This document shows positions 1-8,897 of a stretch of DNA of 64,000 bases, in pieces; within the stretch, counting starts at the first letter, position 1, and every line of letters begins with the position of its first letter. The notes beneath the pieces are model-generated. The model did not search any database, was not told the DNA's origin, and was given only the letters and a program-made list of their open reading frames with translations. The stretch is from NCBI RefSeq assembly GCF_012726235.1, contig NZ_JAASAH010000013.1, positions 62,001-126,000 on the forward strand, given 5' to 3'. The translations under genes and the position numbers were made by a program. Origin of the DNA: Streptomyces sp. HNM0574. Its GTDB lineage: Bacteria; Actinomycetota; Actinomycetes; Streptomycetales; Streptomycetaceae.

Positions 1-73
1 GCCGGTCCTGCCCCGAGAGCACGGCGAGCCGGAGGGCGGAGTGCTGCACGAGGGAGGCAAGAGTCGGTGGCAT
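1..73 (-). CDS. PucR-family transcriptional regulator, N-terminal fragment
   Basis: Only the first 24 codons lie in the window; the gene runs off the left edge. The peptide begins MPPTLASLVQHSALRLAVLS, which fits the start of the PucR N-terminal domain (leucine-rich 'TLASLV..SAL.L.VL.G' pattern). The ATG is preceded at good spacing by GGTGAGGA on the minus strand, which supports a real start. PucR proteins are DNA-binding regulators of purine and amine catabolism with a C-terminal helix-turn-helix, which is not visible here. It would be transcribed in the same direction as the ATPase gene ending at 123, 49 bases upstream. The family call rests on a short peptide plus context: a second PucR gene lies at 20,297-21,802. 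Confidence 0.55.
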   Translation of the reverse strand, partial: MPPTLASLVQHSALRLAVLSGQDR

Positions 74-122
74 AACGATCCTCACCGTACAGCCGCGCGG
101 ACCATTTCGGTCATTCCCGGTG

Positions 123-2324
123 TCACTCGCCCAGCTTCGCCAGAATCGGGGAGGTGCGCTCCCCGCGCACCGTCATCAGGGACAGCACCGCGTGCCCGGG
201 CGGCAGTTCGTTCGCCAGGTCCGAGGCCGACCACCGCTCCCGCTCGACGGTCCGTACGGTGACCGACTTCGTCGTCGCCCGCTGGCCGGTGAACGCGGTA
301 CGGACGGCGCGCACCCAGCGGGTGAGCAGGCCGCCGTGGAAGTCCGGGTTGTGCGTGACGTCCTCGGTCTGGACCCAGTCGCGGCCCCACGCCTGCGCGA
401 AGATCTGCCCGTCCCAGGTGCTGACCCCGGAGAGCGCCACCTTGCAGCCGACCGCGCCGAGCGCCGCGGCGCGCAGCCGCTCCGGTACGTCGTCCAGGGT
501 GCGCAGCCCGAGGACGACACCCGCGTGCGCGGTGCGCAGCCGCTGGATCTCCCGGACCGAGGCGGGGGTGAGCGTGTGCGCGGCGTCGTCCAGCGCGAGG
601 CAGGCGAAGAGCGAGCGGTCGCCGCGGGCCAGCACGGACGCGGTGAACTGCGCCAGCAGCAGCCGGGCCAGCAGCCGGGACGCCTCCGCGTGCGCCCGCT
701 CGGGCAGGTCGACGCGGACCCGTACCGGGCGGTCGAGCCGGTCCATGGAGAACGGCCTGGACCCTGGCGAGGTGTCGAAGAAGCCGGAGAAGGCGGGCCG
801 GTCGAGGAACGCGACCCGGTCCGCGAGCAGCGCCCCCGGGTCTCCCGGGCGTCCCGCCTGCCGTTCCCGCGCGTCCAGTTCGCGCAGGGCCGCGCCCGCG
901 CCGCCCGGGTCGGCGGCCCGGCACGCCTCGCGCAGCGCGGCGACGGCGACGGGCACCCCGTCCAGCAGCTCGCGCAGCTCGGGGACGCCGGGGAAGCGGC
1001 CGTGCGCGGCGCGGTAGGGGCCGATGAGCTGGGCCAGCGCGGTGGCCGCGCGGCGGGTGTCGGCGTCCGGGTCGTCGCCGACCAGGGCCTCGGCGAGCAG
1101 CGCGGCGGCCTCGTCCGGGTCCTCGCTGCCGCTGTACAGGTCGAGTCCGTGTTCCGCCCCGGGGCTGCCGGGGCGGATCACCACGTCGTACGCCTCGTCC
1201 GGGCCGAGCCCGGCACCGGCGGCGCCCACCGCCACGACGGCGGCGCGGCCCGCGAGCGCCTGCAGCGACATGGCCTCCACCACGGGCCGCAGGATCCGGC
1301 TGGTCTTCCCGGCGCCGGACGGGCCGACGGCCAGCAGCGAGGTGCCCAGCAGCCCCGGGTCCAGGGCCACTCCGGCGCCGCGGTGGGTGTACGGGTTCCG
1401 GTCGCTGCCGGTGGCGGCACCCATCCGCACCTGGCCGAGCAGCAGGTCGTGCCGGGCCGCCCGGGCGGGCAGGTCGCGCACGCCGGACGGGTGCGCCCAG
1501 GCGGCCGCGCCGTGCCGCAGCACGTCCTCGGTGAAGGTGTGCGGGCTCGCGGAGCGGCTGCGCACGGCCTGCCAGGCGCGCTGGATGCGGGCGTAGTCGA
1601 CGTCGTTCATCCGGCCCGAGGTGACCTCCTCGGCCAGCCGGTCGGCCGCCGCGTGCTCACCGGCCCGCCGCACCTCGGGCCACGCGACCGGGTCCTCGGG
1701 CTGCCCGTTCACGCCGCCGGGGCGCTTCGCGGGCGCCGCCTCCGGCTCCGACTCCCGGAACAGCGCGGCCCCCGCCTTGCGGGCCCGGGGCCGGCAGTAC
1801 CGCCGCCACACCTCGGGCCAGCGGCCCAGGCGGGCGGTGAGGTAGAGGATGATCCCGCCGGGGATGACGAACTCCGCCAGGAGCGAGACCACCACGCTGA
1901 TGTTCACGTTGCCGGTCTTGTGCGGCGCCCAGGAGTCGGGCAGCACGGCCAGGATCCAGCCGAACACGGGGATGTACCCGTTCCGCACCAGGGACCAGAC
2001 GAACAGCCCCACCAGCAGCGCCAGCAGGGCACCGCCGACGAGGTGGCGGTCACCGACCCGGTTCGGGTCCTCCGGCGGGCGCGGTTCGTGCCCCTTGCGC
2101 CAGATTCCGGGCTCGGCCTCGGGCCGCGGGGTACGGAGCCACGCCTCGAGCGACTCGTCCGCTGCGGGCGGACGCGTCGGCATGGGGGGCATGGGCGGCA
2201 TGGCGGGTGCGGGGCCGGGACGCCCCGAGGGCGCGGACCGCGGTGCCGGTGTGCTCGCCCCCCGGGCCTCGCCCGGGCCGTGCACCCCGCCTGTCTCTTT
2301 CTCCCGGGGAGACCCCATGTCCAT
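123..2324 (-). CDS. Membrane-anchored ATP-binding protein, VirD4/TraG-like
   Basis: A 733-residue protein. The first ~90 residues are Pro/Gly/Met-rich and probably disordered. Two membrane segments follow, about 95-113 and 140-163. A Walker A motif GPSGAGKT sits at 334-341, and a hydrophobic strand ending in LDD in the C-terminal half looks like Walker B. This layout (N-terminal membrane anchor, cytoplasmic P-loop ATPase) resembles VirD4/TraG coupling proteins that feed DNA or protein to secretion channels. No relaxase or other conjugation gene is nearby, so the gene may be a stand-alone chromosomal relative of unknown function. The start has two nearby ATGs (2324 and 2318); the first is used here. 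It diverges from gabT across 283 bases. The fold call is fairly sure; the biological role is not known. Confidence 0.75.
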   Translation of the reverse strand: MDMGSPREKETGGVHGPGEARGASTPAPRSAPSGRPGPAPAMPPMPPMPTRPPAADESLEAWLRTPRPEAEPGIWRKGHEPRPPEDPNRVGDRHLVGGALLALLVGLFVWSLVRNGYIPVFGWILAVLPDSWAPHKTGNVNISVVVSLLAEFVIPGGIILYLTARLGRWPEVWRRYCRPRARKAGAALFRESEPEAAPAKRPGGVNGQPEDPVAWPEVRRAGEHAAADRLAEEVTSGRMNDVDYARIQRAWQAVRSRSASPHTFTEDVLRHGAAAWAHPSGVRDLPARAARHDLLLGQVRMGAATGSDRNPYTHRGAGVALDPGLLGTSLLAVGPSGAGKTSRILRPVVEAMSLQALAGRAAVVAVGAAGAGLGPDEAYDVVIRPGSPGAEHGLDLYSGSEDPDEAAALLAEALVGDDPDADTRRAATALAQLIGPYRAAHGRFPGVPELRELLDGVPVAVAALREACRAADPGGAGAALRELDARERQAGRPGDPGALLADRVAFLDRPAFSGFFDTSPGSRPFSMDRLDRPVRVRVDLPERAHAEASRLLARLLLAQFTASVLARGDRSLFACLALDDAAHTLTPASVREIQRLRTAHAGVVLGLRTLDDVPERLRAAALGAVGCKVALSGVSTWDGQIFAQAWGRDWVQTEDVTHNPDFHGGLLTRWVRAVRTAFTGQRATTKSVTVRTVERERWSASDLANELPPGHAVLSLMTVRGERTSPILAKLGE

Positions 2325-2607
2325 GTGCTGTCTCTCTACCCCTCGGCCGGCTTCGTCGCTGTCGCACTCCGGGTCCCAATCTAGCTGCCCCGCGCCCCAG
2401 TTGGCCGGGCCGAGGGCGAAGGGGGCGGGGAAGCGCGGGGCGGGGGACGGAAGGTGCGGACGGGGGCGCGGGGGCGGGGGCGTGCTCGACTATGTCCGGG
2501 ACGGCCAACACGACACGGTGACTTCTCCGCAGCGGTACATGTCCCGGGGTCTGCGCGGGCCCTAGCCTGCCAAGCACGTAGACCCCCTTCGTCCTGAGGA
2601 GAGCGTT

Positions 2608-3969
2608 ATGACCACGATGACTGAACTGTCCGGGGGGCCCGCCCTTCCCCAGGAGCGTCGCGTCGTCACGGCCATTCCCGGCCCCAAGTCGCAGGAGCTG
2701 CAGGAGCGCAAGCAGTCCAGCGTGGCCGCCGGGATCGGCGCCGTGCTGCCGGTGTTCGCGCGCCGGGCCGGCGGCGGTGTGCTGGAGGACGTCGACGGGA
2801 ACTCGTTCATCGACTTCGGTTCCGGCATCGCGGTCACCTCGGTGGGCAGCAGCGCCGAGGCCGTGGTGCGCCGGGTGACCGAGCAGGTCGCCGACTACAC
2901 CCACACCTGTGTGATGGTGACGCCGTACGAGCCGTACGTGGCGGTCTGTGAGGAGCTGGCGCGGCTCACCCCGGGCGACCACGCGAAGAAGAGCGCGCTG
3001 TTCAACTCCGGTGCCGAGGCCGTCGAGAACGCGGTGAAGATCGCCCGCGCGCACACCGGCCGCCAGGCCGTCGTCGTCTTCGACCACGGTTACCACGGGC
3101 GCACGAACCTGACGATGGCGCTGACGTCGAAGAACATGCCGTACAAGCACAGCTTCGGCCCGTTCGCGCCCGAGGTGTACCGGGTGCCGGTGGCCTACCC
3201 GTACCGCTGGCTGACCGGTCCGGAGAACTGCGCCAAGGAGGCGGCGGCGCAGGCGATCGACCAGATCAGCAAGCAGATCGGCGCGCAGAACGTGGCCGCG
3301 ATCGTGATCGAACCGGTCCTCGGCGAGGGCGGGTTCATCGAGCCGGCGAAGGGCTTCCTGCCCGCGATCGTGGAGTTCGCGAAGGAGAACGGGATCGTCT
3401 TCGTCGCGGACGAGATCCAGTCCGGCTTCTGCCGTACCGGCCAGTGGTTCGCCTGTGAGGACGAGAACATCGTCCCGGACCTGATCACCACCGCGAAGGG
3501 CATCGCCGGCGGCATGCCGCTGGCCGCCGTCACCGGGCGCGCGGAGATCATGGACGCCCCGCACGCGGGCGGCCTGGGCGGCACCTACGGCGGCAACCCC
3601 GTCGCCTGCGCCGCCGCGCTCGGCGCGATCGAGACGATGCGCGAGCAGGACCTCAATGCGAAGGCCCGCCGCATCGAGGAGATCATGAAGCCGCGCCTGG
3701 AGAAGCTGGCGCAGGAGTTCGACGTGATCGGCGACGTCCGCGGCCGGGGCGCGATGCTCGCCATCGAGCTGGTGAAGCCGGGCACCGACAAGGAGCCCGC
3801 GCCCGAGGCGACCGCCGCGCTGGCCAAGGCCTGCCACCAGAGCGGTCTGCTCGTCCTGACCACCGGCACCTACGGCAACGTGGTGCGCTTCCTGCCGCCG
3901 CTGGTGATCGGCGAGGACCTGCTCAACGAGGGCATCGACGTGCTGGAGCAGGCGCTCGGCACCCTCTGA
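2608..3969 (+). CDS. gabT: 4-aminobutyrate aminotransferase
   Basis: PLP-dependent class III aminotransferase (453 residues) that converts GABA and 2-oxoglutarate to succinate semialdehyde and glutamate in the cytoplasm. The PLP-binding lysine is K297 in TTAKGIAGG, and the cofactor aspartate is D268 in VADEIQSGF. Length and motifs match bacterial GabT closely. The ATG follows GAGGAGAG at a good distance. The gene diverges from the ATPase gene and ends at a very strong hairpin terminator, so it is probably monocistronic. In context it is the last nitrogen-removing step of the polyamine-to-GABA route whose importer, oxidase and aldehyde dehydrogenases lie in the next 18 kb. Confidence 0.95.
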   Translation: MTTMTELSGGPALPQERRVVTAIPGPKSQELQERKQSSVAAGIGAVLPVFARRAGGGVLEDVDGNSFIDFGSGIAVTSVGSSAEAVVRRVTEQVADYTHTCVMVTPYEPYVAVCEELARLTPGDHAKKSALFNSGAEAVENAVKIARAHTGRQAVVVFDHGYHGRTNLTMALTSKNMPYKHSFGPFAPEVYRVPVAYPYRWLTGPENCAKEAAAQAIDQISKQIGAQNVAAIVIEPVLGEGGFIEPAKGFLPAIVEFAKENGIVFVADEIQSGFCRTGQWFACEDENIVPDLITTAKGIAGGMPLAAVTGRAEIMDAPHAGGLGGTYGGNPVACAAALGAIETMREQDLNAKARRIEEIMKPRLEKLAQEFDVIGDVRGRGAMLAIELVKPGTDKEPAPEATAALAKACHQSGLLVLTTGTYGNVVRFLPPLVIGEDLLNEGIDVLEQALGTL

Positions 3970-4015
3970 CCGGCCCGCGCCTGTCCCGGTGACCCGGGCA
4001 TAGCCTGGTGATCCG

Positions 4016-4060
4016 CGCCGTGTGCCCGCCACCTCCGCCGGTGGCGGGCACACGGCGTTT
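4016..4060 (+). terminator. Rho-independent terminator after gabT
   Basis: A perfect inverted repeat of about 17 bp (core TGTGCCCGCCAC / GTGGCGGGCACA) with an 8-base loop is followed by GTTTT. It begins about 47 bases after the gabT stop and separates gabT from the PAP2 gene. Confidence 0.85.
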
Positions 4061-4089
4061 TCGGTGTCCGTCGACCGGGAGCGATCCCC

Positions 4090-4917
4090 GTGAAGAATCT
4101 GTGCGAGGGCGATGCGCGGTGGGTGATCGGCCTGCCCGCCCTCCGGCCGCTGCCGTACCGTTTCACGGGTCGGCCGGAGCCCGGCAGCGCGTCCTGGTTC
4201 CGGCGTCGCGCCCTGGCGCACGAACCTCACCGCTCGGACGGCCGCCCGTCCCACACCCCCCGGGGCGGGCGGAGTTCCGGCCCGGCCCCCGGACGGCCGC
4301 CCCGTCGCCGCCTGCCGCGGACGACGGTCCCGGTCTCGTTCCTCGCCCTCCTCGTGCTGGCCCTGCTGACCTGGCAGGTGGCCGCCGACGGGCCGCTGCG
4401 CGCCGCGGACGAGGAGCTCGGCGAGGCGATGCGGACGGCGGCCCCGCCGGCCGCGCCCCCGGAGCCGCTGTCCGAACTCCTCGCGGATCTGGGCAACTTG
4501 GCGGTGGCGCTGCCCGTGCTGGCGCTCGCGCTGCTGTGGTCGGGGCTGCGGACCCGCGCGTGGGTCCCCGCGGGGTGCGCGGCGCTGGCGATGGCGCTGG
4601 TTCCGCTGCTGGTCTCCGCGGGCAAGGCGTGGCTGGACCGTCCCGGCCCGCTGCACGGCACCGGCTACTTCCCCTCGGGGCACGCGGCGACCGCGGCGGT
4701 GGCCTTCGGCGCCGCCGCCCTGCTCCTCCTCCGGACCCTCGGCCCCTCGCGCCGCCGGCTCCGCGTCCCGCTGCTGTGCGCCGCCGCCGTCCTGACCCTG
4801 GCCAACGGCGCGGGCCTGGTGTGGCGCGGCTACCACTGGCCGGCGGACGTCCTGGCCTCCTGGTGCCTGGGCTGGCTGCTGCTGGTACCGGCGGCGGCGC
4901 TCGCCCGCAGGCGGTGA
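4090..4917 (+). CDS. PAP2-family membrane phosphatase
   Basis: A 275-residue membrane protein with the three motifs of the PAP2 acid phosphatase family: KAWLDRPGP at 179-187, PSGH at 195-198 and RGYHWPAD at 246-253, which includes the second catalytic histidine (H249). About five hydrophobic segments follow residue 80. Members dephosphorylate lipid phosphates such as phosphatidate or undecaprenyl diphosphate on the outer face of the membrane; the substrate cannot be told here. The annotated GTG start gives a ~78-residue Arg/Pro-rich N-terminal extension with no good ribosome binding site, so the true start may lie further in. It ends in a hairpin shared with the convergent gene at 4,962-5,480. 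Confidence 0.88.
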   Translation: MKNLCEGDARWVIGLPALRPLPYRFTGRPEPGSASWFRRRALAHEPHRSDGRPSHTPRGGRSSGPAPGRPPRRRLPRTTVPVSFLALLVLALLTWQVAADGPLRAADEELGEAMRTAAPPAAPPEPLSELLADLGNLAVALPVLALALLWSGLRTRAWVPAGCAALAMALVPLLVSAGKAWLDRPGPLHGTGYFPSGHAATAAVAFGAAALLLLRTLGPSRRRLRVPLLCAAAVLTLANGAGLVWRGYHWPADVLASWCLGWLLLVPAAALARRR

Positions 4918-4921
4918 CGGT

Positions 4922-4952
4922 GGCGGGCGGCGCCCTGGGGACGCCGCCCGCC
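4922..4952. terminator. Bidirectional hairpin between convergent genes
   Basis: GGCGGGCGGCG pairs perfectly with CGCCGCCCGCC around a 9-base loop. It sits between the PAP2 stop (4917) and the stop of the minus-strand gene (4962). There is no clear U-tract, as is usual in Streptomyces. Confidence 0.7.
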
Positions 4953-4961
4953 GCCGGGCCC

Positions 4962-5480
4962 TCAACCCCCGTCGAAGCCGGGCCCGTTGGGGCTGCCCCG
5001 CCCGTCGCCGTCCGGCTCCCCCGTGGAACCGTCGGCGAGGCGGGCCGCTGCCTCGTGCAGGGCGAGTTCGAAGAGTGCCGGGTCGTTGAGGGTGCCGTGG
5101 CCGTCCGGCGGGACGAGCCAGCGGAGGCCGCCCGTGCTGGCCGTGCCGGGGTAGGGGACGACGATCCAGGTGCCCCGGCCCGCGCACCGTATCCCCGTCC
5201 CGAGCCAGCGGGCGGCGGTGCCCGCGGGGACGAAGAAGCCGATGCGGGCCCCGTCGGGTTCGGAGAGGACCGGTCCCGGCCGGTCCAGGCGGCTGGTGAG
5301 GATGTCGAGCGTGGGGTAGCCGAGCGTGCTGCTGACGCTCAGGACGTCCCACAGCCGCCCGGCGGGCAGCATCGCCATCCCGTCGGGGCTGCGTTCCCAT
5401 TCGCGCCGGCAGTGCCCGGGGTCCGGTGCCGCGGACACCAGCCACTCGACCACCCTGTTCGTCCCCGCTGTCCCGCTCAT
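4962..5480 (-). CDS. Small protein related to primase-polymerase-like domain
   Basis: A 172-residue protein beginning MSGTAGTNRVVEWLVSAAPD. The ATG follows AGAGGAAGAAGG on the minus strand. Its central pattern (LPAGRLWDVLSVSSTLG, then a GFFVPAGTAARWLG strand, then a VPYPG...W.VPPDG..LNDPALFE ending) runs parallel to the 230-residue protein at 62,851-63,543 (LPVGRSFDVIEV, AWFFVAPGAA, ..APPSDL..LGPVRWL). That protein resembles the N-terminal domain of bifunctional DNA primase/polymerases. The acidic DxD pair expected of an active Prim-Pol domain is not evident, and the Cys cluster of the longer relative is missing. The tail after residue 150 is Gly/Asp-rich and probably disordered. The similarity is judged by eye and function is unknown. 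It stands alone between the PAP2 gene and the amine oxidoreductase. Confidence 0.7.
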   Translation of the reverse strand: MSGTAGTNRVVEWLVSAAPDPGHCRREWERSPDGMAMLPAGRLWDVLSVSSTLGYPTLDILTSRLDRPGPVLSEPDGARIGFFVPAGTAARWLGTGIRCAGRGTWIVVPYPGTASTGGLRWLVPPDGHGTLNDPALFELALHEAAARLADGSTGEPDGDGRGSPNGPGFDGG

Positions 5481-5641
5481 CGCTGTGCCTTCTTCCTCTG
5501 CTGCCAGGGGCGTTCGCAGGGGGAGAGCGGCGGGGCGGCCGATCCTTACACGGTTTCGCGGATTTCTTTGACAACCCGTCCAACAAGGGCGCGCGCAGGT
5601 GCGGTTGGGGGGCGCACGGCACACGCCCCCCTTCCGTCCCG

Positions 5642-7072
5642 TCAGCTGTCGAAGCCCAGGCCCACCTTGTCCAGCGTCTTGAGCCACAGGTTCCGCCGGC
5701 CCTCGCGGGCGTCGGCGCGGGCCAGCGACCACTGGGTGATCCCGATCCCGGCCCAGCGCACCGGCTCCGGCGGGAAGGGCAGCGGCTTCCTGCGGACCAG
5801 TTCCAGCGCGGTCCGCTCGGTGCGCTCCCCCGCGAGCAGGTCGAGCACCACCTCGGCGCCGAAGCGCGTCGCCCCGACCCCGAGCCCGGTGAACCCGGCC
5901 GCGTAGCCGACCCGCCCCTGGTGGGCCGTGCCGAAGAACGGCGAGAAGCGGGAGCAGGTGTCGATCACGCCGCCCCAGGTGTGGCTGAACCGGACGCCCT
6001 CCAGCTGCGGGAAGTAGGCGAAGAAGTGCTCGGCGAGCCTGCGGAAGGTCTCCGGGCGCTGCTCGTACTCGTCGGCGATCCGGCTGCCGTAGTGGTAGAG
6101 CACGTCGTAGCCGCCCCACAGGATGCGGTGGTCCTCGGTGATCCGGAAGTAGTGGAAGTGGTTGGCGCTGTCGCTGAGCCCCTGCCGGCCCTTCCAGCCG
6201 AGCGCGGCCAGCTGCTCGCCGGTGAGCGGCTCGGTCATCAGCGCGTAGTCGTAGACCGGCGCGATGTACGGGCGTACCCGGCGCAGCAGCGAGGGGAAGG
6301 CGTTGGTGGCGAGCGCCACGCGGCGGGCCAGGACCCGGCCGTAGGGCGTGCGGACGGCCATCTGCCCGCCGGTGGCGGCGAGTTCGAGCGCGGGCGTGTT
6401 CTCGTAGATCCGTACGCCCGCGTCCCGGCAGGCGCGGCGGAGGCCCCAGGCGAGCCGGGCCGGGTTGACGACGGCGACGCCGCGCCGGTCCCACAGCCCG
6501 GCGAGGAAGGCGGGCGAGTCGACCTCGGCGCGGACGGCGTCGCGGTCGAGGAAGGTCAGGTCCGCGTCGATGCCGAGCCGCGCGGCCTCGTCGGCGGCCT
6601 CGCGCAGCTCCTGGACCTGGTACGGCTCGGTGGCGACGGCGATCTCGCCGGTGCGCGCGAAGTCGCAGTCGATGGCGTAGCGGTGCACGGCCTCCTCGAT
6701 GGCGTCGAGGTTGCGGGCGCCCTGCCGCTCCAGTTCGGCGATCTCGTCCGGCCAGCGGGCGATGCCGTTCGCGAGTCCGTGCGTGAGGGACGCGGCGCAG
6801 AAGCCGCCGTTGCGGCCCGAGGCGGCCCAGCCGCACTCGCGGGCCTCGACGAGGACGACGTTCCGGTCCGGGTCGCGTTCCTTGGCGATCAGCGCGCTCC
6901 ACAGCCCGCTGTACCCGCCGCCGACGACGAGCAGGTCGCACCGTTCGTCCCCGGCCAGCGCGCTCGCGGGCTCGGGGCGGTGCTCGGGGTCGTCGAGCCA
7001 GTACGGGGTGGGGCGGGCCCCGGCCAGGGCCCGCGCGGCGGTGGTGCGGGCGGCTGCGGTGCGGGCGGTCAT
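5642..7072 (-). CDS. FAD-dependent amine oxidoreductase (DAO family, PuuB-like)
   Basis: A 476-residue flavoprotein. The Rossmann motif VVGGGYSGL at about 49-57 binds FAD, and the later RNGGFC stretch and the C-terminal GFTGLGVG segment are typical of the D-amino acid oxidase/gamma-glutamylputrescine oxidase group. The likely reaction is oxidation of a primary amine, such as putrescine or gamma-glutamylputrescine, to an aldehyde with release of ammonia and H2O2. The start overlaps the potC stop by 4 bases (ATGA), so it is translated from the end of the polyamine import operon, which supports a polyamine substrate. The two aldehyde dehydrogenases nearby would take the product. The exact substrate is inferred from context. 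Confidence 0.85.
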   Translation of the reverse strand: MTARTAAARTTAARALAGARPTPYWLDDPEHRPEPASALAGDERCDLLVVGGGYSGLWSALIAKERDPDRNVVLVEARECGWAASGRNGGFCAASLTHGLANGIARWPDEIAELERQGARNLDAIEEAVHRYAIDCDFARTGEIAVATEPYQVQELREAADEAARLGIDADLTFLDRDAVRAEVDSPAFLAGLWDRRGVAVVNPARLAWGLRRACRDAGVRIYENTPALELAATGGQMAVRTPYGRVLARRVALATNAFPSLLRRVRPYIAPVYDYALMTEPLTGEQLAALGWKGRQGLSDSANHFHYFRITEDHRILWGGYDVLYHYGSRIADEYEQRPETFRRLAEHFFAYFPQLEGVRFSHTWGGVIDTCSRFSPFFGTAHQGRVGYAAGFTGLGVGATRFGAEVVLDLLAGERTERTALELVRRKPLPFPPEPVRWAGIGITQWSLARADAREGRRNLWLKTLDKVGLGFDS

Positions 7073-7947
7073 CGGTTCCTCCTGCGGCGGTTGGCGGCGA
7101 TCTGCCCGCCCAGTACGACGGCGACGGCGATCAGGAACATCGCCGTGCCGATCACGTTCACCTGCACCGGGACGCCGCGCTGTGCCGCGCCCCAGACGAA
7201 CATCGGGAAGGTGACGGTGGACGGTCCCGCGTTGAACTGCGTGATGATGAAGTCGTCGAAGGACAGGGCGAAACTGAGCATGGCCCCGGCGGCGATGCCC
7301 GGCGCGGCGAGCGGCAGGGTGACGCGCAGGAAGGTCTGCACCGGCCCCGCGTACAGGTCACGCGCCGCCTCCTCCAGCCTCGGGTCCATGCTCATCACAC
7401 GGGCCTTGACGGCGACGACCACGAAGCTCAGGCAGAACATGATGTGCGCGATGAGGATGGTGACGAAGCCGAAGCCGACCCGCATGTTGAGGAACAGGGT
7501 GCCGAGGGAGGCGCCCATCACCACCTCGGGCATGGCCATCGGGAGGAAGATCAGCGAGTTGGCGGTGCTCTTGCCGCGGAAGCGGTAGCGGGCCAGCGCG
7601 AAGGCGGCGCAGGTGCCGAAGACCGTGGCGAAGAGGGTGGAGAGCGCGGCGATCTGGAGGCTGAGCCCGAGCGAGCCGCACAGGTCGGCGACGCCGCAGG
7701 GGTTGGTCCAGGCGTCGGTGGAGAAGGTCCGCCACTCGTAGTTGAAGCGTCCCGCCGGCTTGTTGAACGAGAACAGCATGACGACGGCGTTCGGCAGCAG
7801 CATGTACACCAGCGCGGCGCCGCCCGCGAGGACGACGAGGTTGCGGCGTATCCAGCGCAGGGCCCGCGCTCCGGGCCCGGGGCGCCGGGGCGCGCGGGCG
7901 GGGCCCGGGGCCGGGGCCTCGGGGGTGAGGGTGTCGGTGACGGTCAT
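7069..7947 (-). CDS. potC: Spermidine/putrescine ABC transporter permease
   Basis: An inner-membrane permease of 292 residues starting MTVTDTLTPEA. About six membrane segments are visible, and the EEAARDLYA cytoplasmic loop (the EAA motif that docks the ATPase) is clear. It pairs with PotB to form the channel of the polyamine importer. The start overlaps the potB stop by one base (TGATG), and its own stop overlaps the FAD oxidoreductase start, so the genes are tightly coupled. The ~35-residue Pro/Ala-rich N-terminal tail is typical of Streptomyces. Confidence 0.93.
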   Translation of the reverse strand: MTVTDTLTPEAPAPGPARAPRRPGPGARALRWIRRNLVVLAGGAALVYMLLPNAVVMLFSFNKPAGRFNYEWRTFSTDAWTNPCGVADLCGSLGLSLQIAALSTLFATVFGTCAAFALARYRFRGKSTANSLIFLPMAMPEVVMGASLGTLFLNMRVGFGFVTILIAHIMFCLSFVVVAVKARVMSMDPRLEEAARDLYAGPVQTFLRVTLPLAAPGIAAGAMLSFALSFDDFIITQFNAGPSTVTFPMFVWGAAQRGVPVQVNVIGTAMFLIAVAVVLGGQIAANRRRRNR

Positions 7948-8897
7948 CAGACCAGTTCCTCCGTCCCGGCCTTGCGCATGTACAGGCTGACCATGATCAG
8001 GATGAGGGCCATCAGCAGGAACGACATGGCGGCGGCCGTCGGGTAGTCGAGCACGTTGAGGAACTGTTTCTGGACGGCGTTGCCGATCATCTGGGTGTTC
8101 GGGGAGCCGAGCAGCTGGGCGTTGATGTAGTCGCCCGAGGCCGGGATGAAGGTGAGCAGGGTGCCCGCGACGACGCCGGGCAGCGACAGCGGGAAGGTCA
8201 CCCGGCGGAAGGTCGTGGCGGGGGTGGCGTACAGGTCGCGGGCCGCCTCGTGCAGCGAGAGGTCGATCCGCTCCAGCGAGCTGTACAGCGGCAGGATCAT
8301 GAACGGCAGGAAGTTGTAGGTGAGTCCGCACACCACGGCGAGCGGGGTGGCGAGCAGGCGCTCGCCGCCGGTGAGCCCGAGCCAGCTGGTGACGTCCAGG
8401 ACGTGCAGCGAGCTGAGCACGCCGACGACGGGGCCGCTGTCGGACAGGATCGTCTTCCAGGCGAGGGTGCGGATCAGGAAGCTGGTGAAGAACGGCGCGA
8501 TGACCATCACCAGCAGCAGCCCGCGCCAGCGCCCGGCGCGGAAGGCGATGGTGTACGCGAGCGGGTAGCCGATCAGCAGACACAGCAGGGTGGCGATCGC
8601 CGCGTAGAGGAACGAGCGGAGGAAGTGCGGCCCGTAGGCGGCCAGCGCGTCCGTGTAGTTGGCGAAGTTCCAGGTGACCCGGAAGCCCTCCTCCAGGGAG
8701 CCGCTCTGCACCGAGGTGCTGGCCTGGTAGAAGAACGGCGCCACGAAGAACAGGGCCAGCCAGAGGCCCGCGGGGAGCAGCAGCCAGTAGGCGGTGCGAC
8801 GGCCGCGGCGCGGGCCGGGGTCCGGCGCGGCGTCCTCGGTGTCCTCCGGCTCCGTCCCGGCGCCGGGTGGGCCCGCGGGGGCGAGTGCTGCGGTCAT
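7947..8897 (-). CDS. potB: Spermidine/putrescine ABC transporter permease
   Basis: A permease of 316 residues starting MTAALAPAGPPG. It has roughly six membrane helices and the EAARDLYATP loop for contact with PotA. The start overlaps the potA stop by 4 bases (ATGA), which places potB directly in the potD-A-B-C unit. An upstream-extended start is unlikely because it would lie inside potA. Together with PotC it carries polyamines across the membrane. Confidence 0.93.
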   Translation of the reverse strand: MTAALAPAGPPGAGTEPEDTEDAAPDPGPRRGRRTAYWLLLPAGLWLALFFVAPFFYQASTSVQSGSLEEGFRVTWNFANYTDALAAYGPHFLRSFLYAAIATLLCLLIGYPLAYTIAFRAGRWRGLLLVMVIAPFFTSFLIRTLAWKTILSDSGPVVGVLSSLHVLDVTSWLGLTGGERLLATPLAVVCGLTYNFLPFMILPLYSSLERIDLSLHEAARDLYATPATTFRRVTFPLSLPGVVAGTLLTFIPASGDYINAQLLGSPNTQMIGNAVQKQFLNVLDYPTAAAMSFLLMALILIMVSLYMRKAGTEELV

